This document shows positions 17,077 through 26,301 of a stretch of 64,000 bases of DNA, in pieces. Each line of letters opens with the position of its first letter. Within the stretch, counting starts at the first letter, position 1. This stretch comes from Sellimonas caecigallum (lineage in GTDB: Bacteria > Bacillota > Clostridia > Lachnospirales > Lachnospiraceae). The notes beneath the pieces are model-generated. The model saw nothing but the letters and a program-made list of their open reading frames with translations, was not told the DNA's origin and ran no database searches. Both the position numbers and the translations under genes were made by a program. Where the stretch lies: contig NZ_VIRV01000004.1 of assembly GCF_019754295.1 (NCBI RefSeq), forward strand, positions 1 through 64,000. The letters are read 5' to 3'.

Positions 17077-18042
17077 TCACATTACTTCATCAATGACTCT
17101 TTTTGCATTTCTATACCATATTTTTTCTACCTGACGTTCGGTAAACCCATTTTTTAAAAGCGCCTCTTTCAATACGTCTATCTCCCCGATATTCTCGATC
17201 TCCATCCTTGCAGCGCCGTGGAATCCATCAAAGTCGGTCCCGATAGCCACAAAGTCCTCGCCGCCTTTTTGGAACATATGTTTTACATGGGCAACCATTT
17301 CTTCAATCCGGCATTCATCTGTATTTCCCAAAAAGTGTTGGTAAAAATTCAGACCGGCGATCCCGCCCTTTTCCGACAGCGCCCGGATCTGTCCATCTGA
17401 AAGATTTCTTGGATGCTCTTTTATAGCTCTTGCATTAGAGTGGGATGCCACAGGCGGTTTGCTGCTGTAACGGATCACATCCCAGAATCCCCCTTCCGAC
17501 AAGTGCGACACATCCACGATCATACCAAGCTCGTTCATCCGCTCTACCGTAAAGATTCCAAACGGTTTCAATCCTTTTCCCATTACATCCGGATCTTTGC
17601 TGTTTGGATATCCCATGCAGTTTTCGTAATTCCATGTCAGAGTGATCAGACGGATCCCCATCTGCCAGAGTTCTTCGATCCTTGCGGAATCATCGTGGAT
17701 GACACCTCCTTCTTCCAATGTGAGGAACGCGGAAATCTTCCCTTCTCTCTGATTGCGCTCAAGGTCTCTTCCGTTTCCTGCAAACGCGATCTCCTCTGGA
17801 TACATCCAGATCTGTTTTTTCAGGCAGGATGCCATGACACGGACATATTCATAGGCCTGCTCGTACCTGGACTTTCCCAAAAATTCATCCATACAGATAA
17901 AGCAGGCAAAAAACTGTGCAGCCGATCCCGCTTTCCTGAGTTTTTCCAGATCTACTTTCAGGTTGTTCTTTCGCAGGTCCTTTGGTGTTTCTCCCGAAAG
18001 CATCTCATAGATGGTATCACAGTGCATGTCAATCAAATTCAT
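17077..18042 (-). CDS. Membrane dipeptidase (peptidase M19, renal dipeptidase family)
   Basis: The 321-residue metal-dependent hydrolase has the N-terminal zinc ligands H7 and D9 in IDMHCDT, the bridging Glu in LEEGG (about residue 123), the DVSHLS histidine near 190 and the PVASHSNARA segment near 212. Family members cleave dipeptides, often with C-terminal D-residues. There is no signal peptide or membrane helix, so it is probably cytoplasmic, as is usual for bacterial members. It starts 60 bases from the divergent C26-like hydrolase, suggesting joint control and a possible shared role in gamma-glutamyl or dipeptide turnover. Confidence 0.9.
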   Translation of the reverse strand: MNLIDMHCDTIYEMLSGETPKDLRKNNLKVDLEKLRKAGSAAQFFACFICMDEFLGKSRYEQAYEYVRVMASCLKKQIWMYPEEIAFAGNGRDLERNQREGKISAFLTLEEGGVIHDDSARIEELWQMGIRLITLTWNYENCMGYPNSKDPDVMGKGLKPFGIFTVERMNELGMIVDVSHLSEGGFWDVIRYSSKPPVASHSNARAIKEHPRNLSDGQIRALSEKGGIAGLNFYQHFLGNTDECRIEEMVAHVKHMFQKGGEDFVAIGTDFDGFHGAARMEIENIGEIDVLKEALLKNGFTERQVEKIWYRNAKRVIDEVM

Positions 18043-18102
18043 AAGCGGAGGCTCCTTTTCATATGGTAGTATAGTCTAATATAAGCGGAAAGGAATCGAT
18101 AT

Positions 18103-18813
18103 ATGAAACAGAAATGCCCTTCCATCGGTATCGTCGTCTGCGCACGGGAACGAAACCGGATTTTCACAAGTCTGCCATACATCCAGTCTGTCGCCGACCA
18201 TGGCGGAATGCCTTTTTCCATCCCTTATTTCGAAGATTATCCGCCTTCCTTTTTCCGGGAATGCGAAAAAAAATTCGACGGATTTCTCTTCTGCGGAGGC
18301 GGCGATATCAATCCTTTGCTCTTTCGAGAACTGCCGTCCGGACATCTTGGAGACACTGATTTTTCTTTCGATCTCTTCCAGCTCCGATTTATGACCGATC
18401 TGCTTGAACATTCCCGAAAGCCAACCCTCGCTATCTGCAAGGGGATGCAGATTCTCTCTATCGCCTGCCAGGGCAGTATTTATCAGGATTTATCCGAAAA
18501 CCCGACATTTTTCAACCACAGCTATCCTTCCAGATACCGTTCTGAGCCGGCCCACACGATCCGGACTGAAGAAGGAAGCCTGATCAGGGAAATCCTTGGG
18601 GAGACGGCCCGGGTCAACAGTTTCCACCATCAGGGAGTAAAAACAGCCGGCTCCGGTCTCATATGCAGTTCCTATGCTCCGGACGGTATGCCCGAATCCA
18701 TCGAAGGGACTTCCCACCCTTTCCTGCTTGGCGTACAGTGGCATCCGGAATGCATGTATCTGTCTTCCAAAAAAATGAGCCGCATCTTCTCCTTCTTCCT
18801 TGGCTCCTGCTGA
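18103..18813 (+). CDS. Gamma-glutamyl-gamma-aminobutyrate hydrolase family protein (peptidase C26)
   Basis: The 236-residue class I glutamine-amidotransferase-like hydrolase has the nucleophile Cys112 in AICKGMQ and the His214/Glu216 pair in QWHPE, with a GGGDINP oxyanion-region segment near 66. PuuD-type members split gamma-glutamyl amides. All three catalytic residues are present. The substrate is not clear from sequence. It is divergent from the M19 dipeptidase and convergent with the oxidoreductase downstream. Confidence 0.9.
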   Translation: MKQKCPSIGIVVCARERNRIFTSLPYIQSVADHGGMPFSIPYFEDYPPSFFRECEKKFDGFLFCGGGDINPLLFRELPSGHLGDTDFSFDLFQLRFMTDLLEHSRKPTLAICKGMQILSIACQGSIYQDLSENPTFFNHSYPSRYRSEPAHTIRTEEGSLIREILGETARVNSFHHQGVKTAGSGLICSSYAPDGMPESIEGTSHPFLLGVQWHPECMYLSSKKMSRIFSFFLGSC

Positions 18814-18851
18814 CATCTGCATCCAGGATTTTTCACTCCCCGGTGTTCGTG

Positions 18852-19823
18852 CTAAGACTCAAATGGATAGACGACTCCCCATGTTTTCCGGAGCTCATCC
18901 ATCTGCCGCATCATATAGAGTGTCTCACTGTGGGGCATCTGCGGGCATTCAGTCCTTCCTTCCTGGATCGCCTTTATGGCTGCCCGCACTTCGTACTCGA
19001 ATCCCGTGATCTGTTCCGGGACAGTCATCTCCCGTACCAGTCTTTTGGCATTGTCGTATACCTGGATCCGGTTCACGTTATTGATATTCCACGCGATCAG
19101 ATATCCTTTGTCTCCGTAGACAATGCCGGCCTGCTCCGTCCCTCCGAGCATACTGCTGTGCATGGACGCTATGCACCGGTCACTGAACTGGAAGACCGCT
19201 GTATTCTGGGCGTCTACTCCTGTCTCCAGCTTTGTGCAGCATGTAGTCACAGACTGAATCTTGGCATCTGTTACCATCCGGATAAAGGAAAGAGGGTAGA
19301 TTCCCACATCCAGAAGAGCTCCCCCTGCCAGCTCCGGTTTGCGCAGTCTCTCCACGTGATCGATCTTGTATCCAAGGTTCGCCGTGATCATATGTACTTT
19401 TCCGATCTCTCTGCCTTTGACGATCTCATCGATCATTGTCCTGGAAGGAAGGAATCTCGTCCACATTGCTTCTCCTACAAAGATCTTTTTTTCCTCTGAT
19501 ATTTTCAGGACTTCTTCTGCCTGAGCAGCGTTCGCTGTGAAAGCTTTCTCGCAGAGCACCGGTTTTTTGTGTTCCAGACAAAGCTTGATATGTTCATAAT
19601 GGTGGGAGTGGGGCGTGGCTATATAGACAAGCTCCACTTCCGGATCCCGGAGCATCTCTTCGTATGAGCCGTACGCCTTTTCAAACCCGTTTTCCCCGGC
19701 AAATTTCTGCGCTTTCTTAAGATTCCTGGAAGCCACGGCATAGCCTTTTGCATCTTCCATTCCATTTAATGTCTTTGCCATAGTTCCCGCGATGTTTCCC
19801 GCGCCAATGATACCAATCTTCAC
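18852..19823 (-). CDS. Gfo/Idh/MocA family oxidoreductase
   Basis: The 323-residue NAD(P)-dependent dehydrogenase has the N-terminal Rossmann motif IGAGNIAGTMA, the CEKAFTAN segment that holds the catalytic-region lysine (usually EKP, here EKA), and the C-terminal alpha/beta domain. The start is taken as GTG at 19823 because AAGGAGG lies nine bases upstream and the codon opens the first Rossmann strand; longer readings run through that ribosome binding site. Substrate, probably a sugar or inositol derivative, unknown. Confidence 0.88.
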   Translation of the reverse strand: MKIGIIGAGNIAGTMAKTLNGMEDAKGYAVASRNLKKAQKFAGENGFEKAYGSYEEMLRDPEVELVYIATPHSHHYEHIKLCLEHKKPVLCEKAFTANAAQAEEVLKISEEKKIFVGEAMWTRFLPSRTMIDEIVKGREIGKVHMITANLGYKIDHVERLRKPELAGGALLDVGIYPLSFIRMVTDAKIQSVTTCCTKLETGVDAQNTAVFQFSDRCIASMHSSMLGGTEQAGIVYGDKGYLIAWNINNVNRIQVYDNAKRLVREMTVPEQITGFEYEVRAAIKAIQEGRTECPQMPHSETLYMMRQMDELRKTWGVVYPFES

Positions 19824-19950
19824 GATCGTTTTCCTCCTTTTCATGATCTTCGCTATCACGATTTTACCACATTCATCTTCTCCATGCCACACCCGGAGGG
19901 GAGGAAGACGGTTTCGAAAAAATGCTGTTGCCTCTCCCGAAAAAACAGAA

Positions 19951-19978
19951 TGACAAACGTTCTTTTTTCCTGTACAAT
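19951..19978 (+). promoter_or_regulatory. Candidate ABC-F gene promoter
   Basis: TGACAA (19951-19956), 16-base spacer, TACAAT (19973-19978), 40 bases before the ATG at 20019. Confidence 0.45.
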
Positions 19979-20018
19979 AGTCTGAGATTCTGATTCATAC
20001 AAAGGAGTTTGATTTATC

Positions 20019-21575
20019 ATGAGTATTTTGAACGTAGAGCATCTCACACATGGATTTGGCGACAGAGCCATCTTCTCCGACGTCTCTTTCCGCCTTCTGC
20101 GCGGAGAACATATCGGGCTTGTGGGCGCAAACGGAGAGGGAAAATCTACTTTTTTTAATATTGTTACCGGACATCTTACACCGGATGAAGGGAAAATCGA
20201 GTGGGCAAAGAATGTCCGTATCGGGTATCTGGATCAGCACACTGTTCTTGAAAAAGGGATGACCATACGGGACGTACTGAAATCTGCTTTCTCCTGGCTT
20301 TTCCAGCTGGAAGAAAAGATGAACGTTATCTGCGATTCCCTTGGCACTGCATCTGAAGAGGAGATGACAGAAATGATGGAAGAACTTGGCACGATCCAGG
20401 ATATGCTCGCGATGCATGATTTCTATGTGATCGACGCTAAGGTGGAGGAAGTAGCCCGTGCTCTCGGACTTTTGGACATCGGCCTTGACCGGGATGTGAC
20501 CGACTTAAGCGGGGGCCAGCGCACAAAGATCCTGCTTGGAAAACTTCTCCTTGAAAAACCGGATATCCTTCTTCTGGACGAGCCGACCAACTATCTGGAC
20601 GAAGAACATATCGCCTGGCTGAAACGCTATCTCCAGGAATATGAAAGCGCTTTCATCCTGATTTCCCACGACATCCCGTTTTTGAATGAAGTCGTCAACA
20701 TCATCTACCATATGGAAAACCAGGAACTGAACCGCTACGTGGGCGATTACACTCATTTTGAGGAAGTATATGCTGTAAAGAAAGCGCAGCTTGAGGCTGC
20801 CTACCGCCGTCAGCAGCAGGAGATCAGCGAACTTAAAGATTTCGTGGCCCGCAACAAAGCCCGTGTCTCCACGAGGAACATGGCTATGTCCCGCCAGAAA
20901 AAGCTCGACAAAATGGAAGTCATCGAGCTTGCCGCAGAGCGCCCAAAACCGGAATTCCACTTTAAGGTTGGGAAAACACCTGGACGTTTTCTCTTTGAGA
21001 CGAAGGATCTTGTCATCGGATACGATGAGCCGCTCTCCCGCCCGATCTCTATATCCATGGAGCGCGGACAGAAGATCGCCCTTGTAGGAGCAAATGGTAT
21101 CGGAAAGACAACCCTTCTGAAAAGCATCCTGGGACTCATCCCTTCCCTGAAAGGGAGCTGTGAACTTGGTGAAAATCTCCAGATCGGGTATTTCGAGCAG
21201 GAAGTAAAAGGAGAAAACAAAGCCACCTGTATCGATGAGATCTGGGCGGAATTTCCTTCCTTTACCCAGTATGAGGTGCGCTCTGCCCTGGCCAAGTGCG
21301 GCCTTACGACAAAGCATATCGAAAGCCAGGTACGGGTTCTAAGCGGAGGGGAACAGGCGAAAGTACGTCTCTGCAAGCTTATCAACCGGGAGACAAATCT
21401 TCTCCTTTTGGACGAGCCGACCAACCATCTGGATACGGACGCCAAAGATGCGCTGAAAAAAGCACTTCTGGAATACCGCGGAAGCGTCCTTCTCATCTGT
21501 CATGAACCGGAGTTTTACCGTGACGTCGTATCTGAAGTGTGGGACTGCACAAAGTGGACAACAAAAATCATCTAG
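20019..21575 (+). CDS. ABC-F family ATPase
   Basis: The 518-residue protein has two ABC domains and no membrane segments. Domain 1 has Walker A GANGEGKST (36-44), LSGGQ and LLLDEPTNYLD; domain 2 has GANGIGKTT, LSGGEQAKVRL and LLLDEPTNHLD. A charged linker of about 80 residues joins them. ABC-F proteins act on the ribosome as translation factors or antibiotic-protection proteins. The layout is of the general housekeeping type and no resistance phenotype should be assumed. The gene ends at a bidirectional terminator shared with the licT-like gene. Confidence 0.93.
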   Translation: MSILNVEHLTHGFGDRAIFSDVSFRLLRGEHIGLVGANGEGKSTFFNIVTGHLTPDEGKIEWAKNVRIGYLDQHTVLEKGMTIRDVLKSAFSWLFQLEEKMNVICDSLGTASEEEMTEMMEELGTIQDMLAMHDFYVIDAKVEEVARALGLLDIGLDRDVTDLSGGQRTKILLGKLLLEKPDILLLDEPTNYLDEEHIAWLKRYLQEYESAFILISHDIPFLNEVVNIIYHMENQELNRYVGDYTHFEEVYAVKKAQLEAAYRRQQQEISELKDFVARNKARVSTRNMAMSRQKKLDKMEVIELAAERPKPEFHFKVGKTPGRFLFETKDLVIGYDEPLSRPISISMERGQKIALVGANGIGKTTLLKSILGLIPSLKGSCELGENLQIGYFEQEVKGENKATCIDEIWAEFPSFTQYEVRSALAKCGLTTKHIESQVRVLSGGEQAKVRLCKLINRETNLLLLDEPTNHLDTDAKDALKKALLEYRGSVLLICHEPEFYRDVVSEVWDCTKWTTKII

Positions 21576-21587
21576 ATAAGTCAGAAA

Positions 21588-21622
21588 AAAGAGGTATAGC
21601 CGCAAGATGGCTATACCTCTTT
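21588..21622. terminator. Bidirectional terminator between ABC-F gene and antiterminator gene
   Basis: AAAGAGGTATAGCC (21588-21601) pairs with GGCTATACCTCTTT (21609-21622), seven-base loop, A/T-runs on both sides. The last codons and the stop of the minus-strand gene lie within it. Confidence 0.9.
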
Positions 21623-22441
21623 ATTTACAACCCGTAAAATGTGGATCGCCAGAAACCCTATCTCTTCTTCTGGAACTTCCTTTTTCATTTCCCCTGCGAT
21701 CCACTGGCAGATCTTTTCTGCCGACTCAAACTCTTTTTCGTATTTCACTTTTACAAATTCATTCAGATCCGCCTTTACCGGTTCTCCTTTGCGAATCCTG
21801 GCCAGCATATAGTAGATGTGACTCATCATCCGGTTGTATCCAAGAGATTCCTGTTCCAGTCTGATGCCGAAATACTCTTCGATCATGCGGATACTCTGAT
21901 TGATGATCCTTGTATTTTCCAGCGTTTCCGATACTTTTTCATCCGAACGGGCTGAGTGGACATGAAGAGCGATAAAGCCCACTTCATCGTCCGTGATCTC
22001 CTGTCCTGTCATCTCTCTTATGATTTCCCTGCCCTTCTTTGCAATCCGGTACTCTTCCTCAAAGAGAACTTTGATGTCCGGTGTGAATGGATTTGGTATG
22101 CTCTTTTTCTCTTCCGCCCGTTTTGCCGCCAGAGCAATATGATCCGCAAGCGGAAGAAGATTATCATGACACACCTTTGCAAACACCGTTTCCGCTTCAT
22201 CCAGGATCTTCCCGGCTGCCTCCAGGTATACCGGCCGAATCCCGTTTACGACTTTCAGAGCCGATACCTGGGTTCTTCTCGTGACTAAGGAATAAACTTT
22301 GGCGTCCTTTATAGGTCCGCTCTCCTCCCCCGGCCTCTTGCCGAATCCGATCCCATTTCCAAGGAGGATCTGTTCTTTTTTTCGTTCTTTGTTCCATGCC
22401 AGAACAGCATTGTTGTTCAAAACTTTGATGATCCGATACAT
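21611..22441 (-). CDS. PRD-containing transcriptional antiterminator (BglG/LicT/GlcT family)
   Basis: The 276-residue protein has an N-terminal RNA-binding CAT domain (about 1-57, YRIIKVLNNNAVLAWN) and two PTS regulation domains with conserved histidines (about residues 75 and 130 in PRD1, 190 and 250 in PRD2). Such proteins bind RAT hairpins and prevent termination when the matching PTS transports sugar. It lies 44 bases downstream of ptsG, whose leader holds a RAT/terminator structure, so the likely target is ptsG. The ATG at 22441 starts the CAT domain and has AAGGAG upstream; the longer reading would run into ptsG. Confidence 0.92.
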   Translation of the reverse strand: MYRIIKVLNNNAVLAWNKERKKEQILLGNGIGFGKRPGEESGPIKDAKVYSLVTRRTQVSALKVVNGIRPVYLEAAGKILDEAETVFAKVCHDNLLPLADHIALAAKRAEEKKSIPNPFTPDIKVLFEEEYRIAKKGREIIREMTGQEITDDEVGFIALHVHSARSDEKVSETLENTRIINQSIRMIEEYFGIRLEQESLGYNRMMSHIYYMLARIRKGEPVKADLNEFVKVKYEKEFESAEKICQWIAGEMKKEVPEEEIGFLAIHILRVVNKEV

Positions 22442-22485
22442 CCGTCTCCAAGCTCCTTTTGAGGGGAAGGCTGGATACCTTCCCA

Positions 22486-24666
22486 TTATTGGCAGCTTAC
22501 GATTTCCGCAATTTCGTCCTGCGCATCTACATGACCGGATGCCTTCATCACAACTTCTTCCCCTTCTGTCAATCCTGTAAACACGGCAATACAAGCTTCG
22601 GATTTCGCATGCTCTTTTATATATTCTATATCAAAAGCCATAAGTTTGTCTCCCTTTTTTACAAAATTTCCGTCTTTTACGAATGTTTCGAATCCTTTTC
22701 CTTCCAGTTTTACTGTATCCACACCAATGTGCAGAAGATATTCTACACCGTCCGCCGTCGTAAGTCCGATGGCATGATTTGTCGGGAACACGAAGGATAC
22801 CGTGCTGTCTTCCGGAGCATAAACCACTCCTTCTTCCGGGAATACGATGTAGCCATCGCCCATCATTTTTCCTGCAAATGCTTCATCCGGCGCTTCCGTG
22901 ATCGGCGCTGCCTTGCCTTTAAACGGCGAGAAAAGGGTTTTCTTTGTGCAAGCCTCTTTCGCTTCTTTTTCCTCTTTGGCCTTCTCTTTTTTCGCCGGCA
23001 CTTCCGCTTCTTCTGATCTCTCTGCCGCCACATACTCTTCATTCGGTGCGTGAACAAGATAATCTTCCAGATTGGATTTGATAACCGTCACGGACGGACC
23101 GTAAATGATCTGGATTCCCTGACCTTTTCGAACGATACCTGACGGACCGGTCTGCTTTAAGATGCCTTCGTTCACAAGCTCCGGTTTCACGACTGTACAG
23201 CGAAGTCTTGTTGCACAACAGTCCACATCAGAAATATTTTTCTTTCCGCCTAGTCCCTGAGTAATGAGGACGCTTCTCTCATCTTCGGCGCGCTCTTCCC
23301 CGTTTCCTCCTGCCTTTCCTTGTTTTGCTTTGTAGTCCGCCTTTGTATACAGCTTCGTCTCTACGTCGTCATCTTCTCGTCCAGGTGTCTTGAGGTTCAA
23401 CTTTTTGATCAGGACTGTGAAGATCACATAGTAAAGGACAAAATAGACGATCCCCACCGGAATGATCAAAAGCCAGCTTGTCTTTTCATTTCCCTGCAGA
23501 ATACCAAACATAAAGAAATCCAGTATACCTCCGGAGAACGTAAGCCCTACCGCAATATTCAGCATGTGGGCGATCATATAAGCCGCACCTGCCAAAACAA
23601 CCTGCACGACAAAAAGAATCGGCGCTACGAACAGGAATGAAAATTCCAGTGGTTCCGTGATACCTGTCAGCATACACGTAAGGGCTGCAGATAAAAGGAG
23701 TCCTCCTGCTTGTTTCTTCTTTTCCGGTTTTGCACAACGATACATGGCAAGCGCTGCTCCCGGAAGTCCAAAAATCATGAAAATGAACTCTCCTGAAAAG
23801 TATCTCGTCGCATCTGCACTGAAATGAATCGTAGACGGATCAGCCAGCTGCGCAAAGAAAATATTCTGTCCGCCCTGGATCAGCTGTCCGCCGATCTCCA
23901 TCGTTCCTCCAACGGCTGTCTGCCAGAACGGCAAGTAAAATACATGATGGAGTCCGAATGGAATCAGAGCACGCTTGATGATACCAAAAATCAGAGTTCC
24001 CACATATCCGGTTCCCGTGACAAGGCCGCCAAGGGCGTAGATTCCGTTCTGCACGAAGGGCCAAACAAAATACATGATGATCCCAACTCCCACATAAACG
24101 ACTGTAGAAATGATCGGCACGAACCTGGAGCCGCCAAAGAAGGACAATGCATTTGGAAGTACGATCTTATAGTATTTGTTGTGAAGTGCCGCCACTCCGA
24201 GTCCTACGATAATACCGCCAAACACTCCCATCTGCAAGGTTGGAATTCCAAGTACACTTGCCACTGTACCACTCAGAACACCATCAGCAACTGTCCCGTC
24301 TGCCAGAACGGTACCTTCGATCTGTAAAAGCGCGTTGATAGTAATGTTCATGACAAGAAAAGAGATCATAGCAGAAAGCGCTGCTACTTCCTTCTCTTTT
24401 TTTGACATACCGATGGCCACCCCTACAGCGAAAATGATCGGCAGGTTGTCAAATATGGCGCTACCTGCCCTTGTCATGATGGTAAAAAGAGCATGAAGAA
24501 TCGTCCCGTCTCCAAGAACCGACTCCAGCCCATACATCTCAATGGTGGTAGCGTTCGTGAGAGAACTGCCGATACCGAGCAAAAGACCGGCCACCGGAAG
24601 GATGGCGATCGGAAGCATAAAACTTCGTCCAATTCTCTGAAGAACACCAAAAATTTTGTCTTTCAT
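22486..24666 (-). CDS. ptsG: PTS glucose-type transporter subunit IICBA
   Basis: The 726-residue permease imports and phosphorylates glucose or a related sugar. The order is EIIC (about 1-400, ten or so membrane helices, starting KIFGVLQRIGRSFMLPIAIL), EIIB (phosphocysteine near 483 in DCCATRLRC), a charged Lys/Glu/Ala-rich linker (about 550-570), and EIIA (phosphohistidine near 646 in LLHIGVDTV). All three domains are complete. GAGGAG lies before the ATG at 24666. The leader carries a consensus promoter and an antiterminator target. Confidence 0.94.
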   Translation of the reverse strand: MKDKIFGVLQRIGRSFMLPIAILPVAGLLLGIGSSLTNATTIEMYGLESVLGDGTILHALFTIMTRAGSAIFDNLPIIFAVGVAIGMSKKEKEVAALSAMISFLVMNITINALLQIEGTVLADGTVADGVLSGTVASVLGIPTLQMGVFGGIIVGLGVAALHNKYYKIVLPNALSFFGGSRFVPIISTVVYVGVGIIMYFVWPFVQNGIYALGGLVTGTGYVGTLIFGIIKRALIPFGLHHVFYLPFWQTAVGGTMEIGGQLIQGGQNIFFAQLADPSTIHFSADATRYFSGEFIFMIFGLPGAALAMYRCAKPEKKKQAGGLLLSAALTCMLTGITEPLEFSFLFVAPILFVVQVVLAGAAYMIAHMLNIAVGLTFSGGILDFFMFGILQGNEKTSWLLIIPVGIVYFVLYYVIFTVLIKKLNLKTPGREDDDVETKLYTKADYKAKQGKAGGNGEERAEDERSVLITQGLGGKKNISDVDCCATRLRCTVVKPELVNEGILKQTGPSGIVRKGQGIQIIYGPSVTVIKSNLEDYLVHAPNEEYVAAERSEEAEVPAKKEKAKEEKEAKEACTKKTLFSPFKGKAAPITEAPDEAFAGKMMGDGYIVFPEEGVVYAPEDSTVSFVFPTNHAIGLTTADGVEYLLHIGVDTVKLEGKGFETFVKDGNFVKKGDKLMAFDIEYIKEHAKSEACIAVFTGLTEGEEVVMKASGHVDAQDEIAEIVSCQ

Positions 24667-24721
24667 CTTTTTTCTCCTCTCTTCTCTTCCAAAATCCAAC
24701 AGTATGTTTCATCCTTTAAAA

Positions 24722-24783
24722 CAAAAAAACACCAACTACCTTACAGACTACACCGAACGATGTAATCTGTGAAGGATAGTTGA
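24722..24783 (-). promoter_or_regulatory. RAT antiterminator / terminator switch in the ptsG leader
   Basis: On the minus strand CAACTATCC (24774-24782) begins a long stem, with partner GGTAGTTG (24733-24740), followed by a run of seven U. The stem's ascending half contains the ACAGATTACATCG stretch that could instead form a short RAT hairpin bound by the CAT domain of the downstream antiterminator. Sugar-dependent read-through is inferred. Confidence 0.75.
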
Positions 24784-24830
24784 TGCCTGCATTCAGTAAC
24801 ACACTATCAGAATTTATTTTTTCTGTAACA

Positions 24831-24859
24831 AGTATACAATTGCATCGGATGTTTGTCAA
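24831..24859 (-). promoter_or_regulatory. ptsG promoter
   Basis: Minus-strand TTGACA (24854-24859), 17-base spacer, TATACT (24831-24836). One of the best promoters in the window; the start site would be near 24824, about 40 bases before the RAT/terminator element. Confidence 0.85.
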
Positions 24860-24864
24860 GTTTT

Positions 24865-26178
24865 TTATCCGATTCCTCCATATACAACACCTAAGATCAC
24901 AACCAAAGCTGTAATGATCAGGAAAACATATTTTACAAAATACTCATACCATTTTCCAAATTTTATGTTTCCGCCTTCGCCGATCTCCTGAATTGCTTTC
25001 TTTTGGTCATAGAGATAAAAGAAAACGATGAGCACAAGAATTACCATCAAAGGCGAAACCAGAATCGTAATAAAATTCGTAAAGCTGTCAAATGCAGCCA
25101 TACTGAGATTCAGTGGCACGGATACAAGTCCCAGTATCACTCCGATCAGGATAGCTGCCCTCTTTCTTGTGATCTTCGTGTTCGAGATCACCGCCTCCGT
25201 CACTCCCTCCAGCATATTGATAGACGATGAAACAGAAGCAAACAAAAGGCTGATAAAGAAGACCGGAGCCACGATACTTCCCCCCGGCATCTTCTCAAAA
25301 ATTGACGGCATCGTTATAAAGAGGAGCGGAGGTCCTGTCTTAACATCCAGCTGAAAAGCAAACACAGCCGGCATAATCACAAAGGATGCCAGGATTGCCG
25401 CCATTGTGTCGAGAATCGCTGTTGTGAGCGAAAGCTTCGGAATATTGTACTCTTTCTTCAGATAGCTTCCGTAGACAACCATTCCACAGCCATTGAGCGA
25501 CACTGTGAAAAAAGCCTGTCCGAGAGCCATGACCCATGTATCCACCTTACCAAGCTGTGACCAGTCCGGCTTCATCAGAAATCTCACTCCATCCATCGCT
25601 CCAGGGAGCGTCAAAGAACGCACCGCCAACAAAAGAAAAATCACAAAAAGAGCCGGCATAATGATCTTGCTTATCCGCTCAATCCCTTTTGTCACTCCAA
25701 ATGAAATGATGAGAATTGTCAGCATGATGGACAGGATGTCCCACGGAATAGAAGATGCCGTACCTGCAAACCCGTCAAAATAAGTATCCGCATTGATCTT
25801 TCCAAGCTCTCCGCTTACGCTCATGAAAAGATACTTCAAAATCCATCCTATCACTATATTGTAAAACACAAAGATACCGGCAAGACCGATGGCCGGAAGC
25901 GCTCCGACAATGGAGCCTCCTCGCATTTTTCTCTCCTTGAACACTTTGCGTATCCCGGACATAGATCCGCCTTGGAAATGCCTCCCGAAAGAAAATTCGA
26001 TCATAAGCCCTGTCGTTCCAAGCACCAGCACAAAGAAGAGATACGGTATGAGAAATGCAGCCCCGCCGTAGGCACCTAATCGATACGGGAACATCCATAT
26101 ATTTCCGAGTCCGATAGCTGAACCGATACAGGCCATGACAAATCCAAGCCCGCTCGTAAAAGTCTCTCTTTTTTTCAT
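24865..26178 (-). CDS. Sodium-dependent transporter, NSS (SNF) family
   Basis: The 437-residue protein has about 11 membrane helices, the count typical of bacterial NSS members such as MhsT. The N-terminus shows the signature GLGFVMACIGSAIGLGNIWMFPY region (from about residue 10) where helix 1 unwinds to bind substrate and sodium. These symporters import amino acids. The specific substrate is not readable. It has its own promoter and a leader with a stem; no T-box or known riboswitch was recognised. Confidence 0.92.
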   Translation of the reverse strand: MKKRETFTSGLGFVMACIGSAIGLGNIWMFPYRLGAYGGAAFLIPYLFFVLVLGTTGLMIEFSFGRHFQGGSMSGIRKVFKERKMRGGSIVGALPAIGLAGIFVFYNIVIGWILKYLFMSVSGELGKINADTYFDGFAGTASSIPWDILSIMLTILIISFGVTKGIERISKIIMPALFVIFLLLAVRSLTLPGAMDGVRFLMKPDWSQLGKVDTWVMALGQAFFTVSLNGCGMVVYGSYLKKEYNIPKLSLTTAILDTMAAILASFVIMPAVFAFQLDVKTGPPLLFITMPSIFEKMPGGSIVAPVFFISLLFASVSSSINMLEGVTEAVISNTKITRKRAAILIGVILGLVSVPLNLSMAAFDSFTNFITILVSPLMVILVLIVFFYLYDQKKAIQEIGEGGNIKFGKWYEYFVKYVFLIITALVVILGVVYGGIG

Positions 26179-26210
26179 CTCTTTTCCCCTGTCTTTTTTA
26201 CTTCAGAAGA

Positions 26211-26279
26211 GATTTCCTTCATATGCTGCCGAAATCTCCTCCGCCCGACAGTATATCACACTTTAACGCATTAATGCAA
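26211..26279 (-). promoter_or_regulatory. NSS transporter promoter and leader hairpin
   Basis: Minus-strand TTGCAT (26274-26279), 18-base spacer, TATACT (26250-26255). The -35 overlaps the palindrome GCATTAATGC (26268-26277). The short leader contains GGAGATTTC and GAAATCTC halves (about 26211-26241) that can pair. Function unknown. Confidence 0.45.
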
Positions 26280-26301
26280 CACTTTCTTTTTTGCAGAAAA
26301 A

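Noticed and set aside
26211-26255. Glycine-type riboswitch upstream of the NSS symporter
   Set aside because: The leader has a GGCGGAGGAGA-like string and a stem but not the conserved tandem glycine-riboswitch cores, and the leader is too short.
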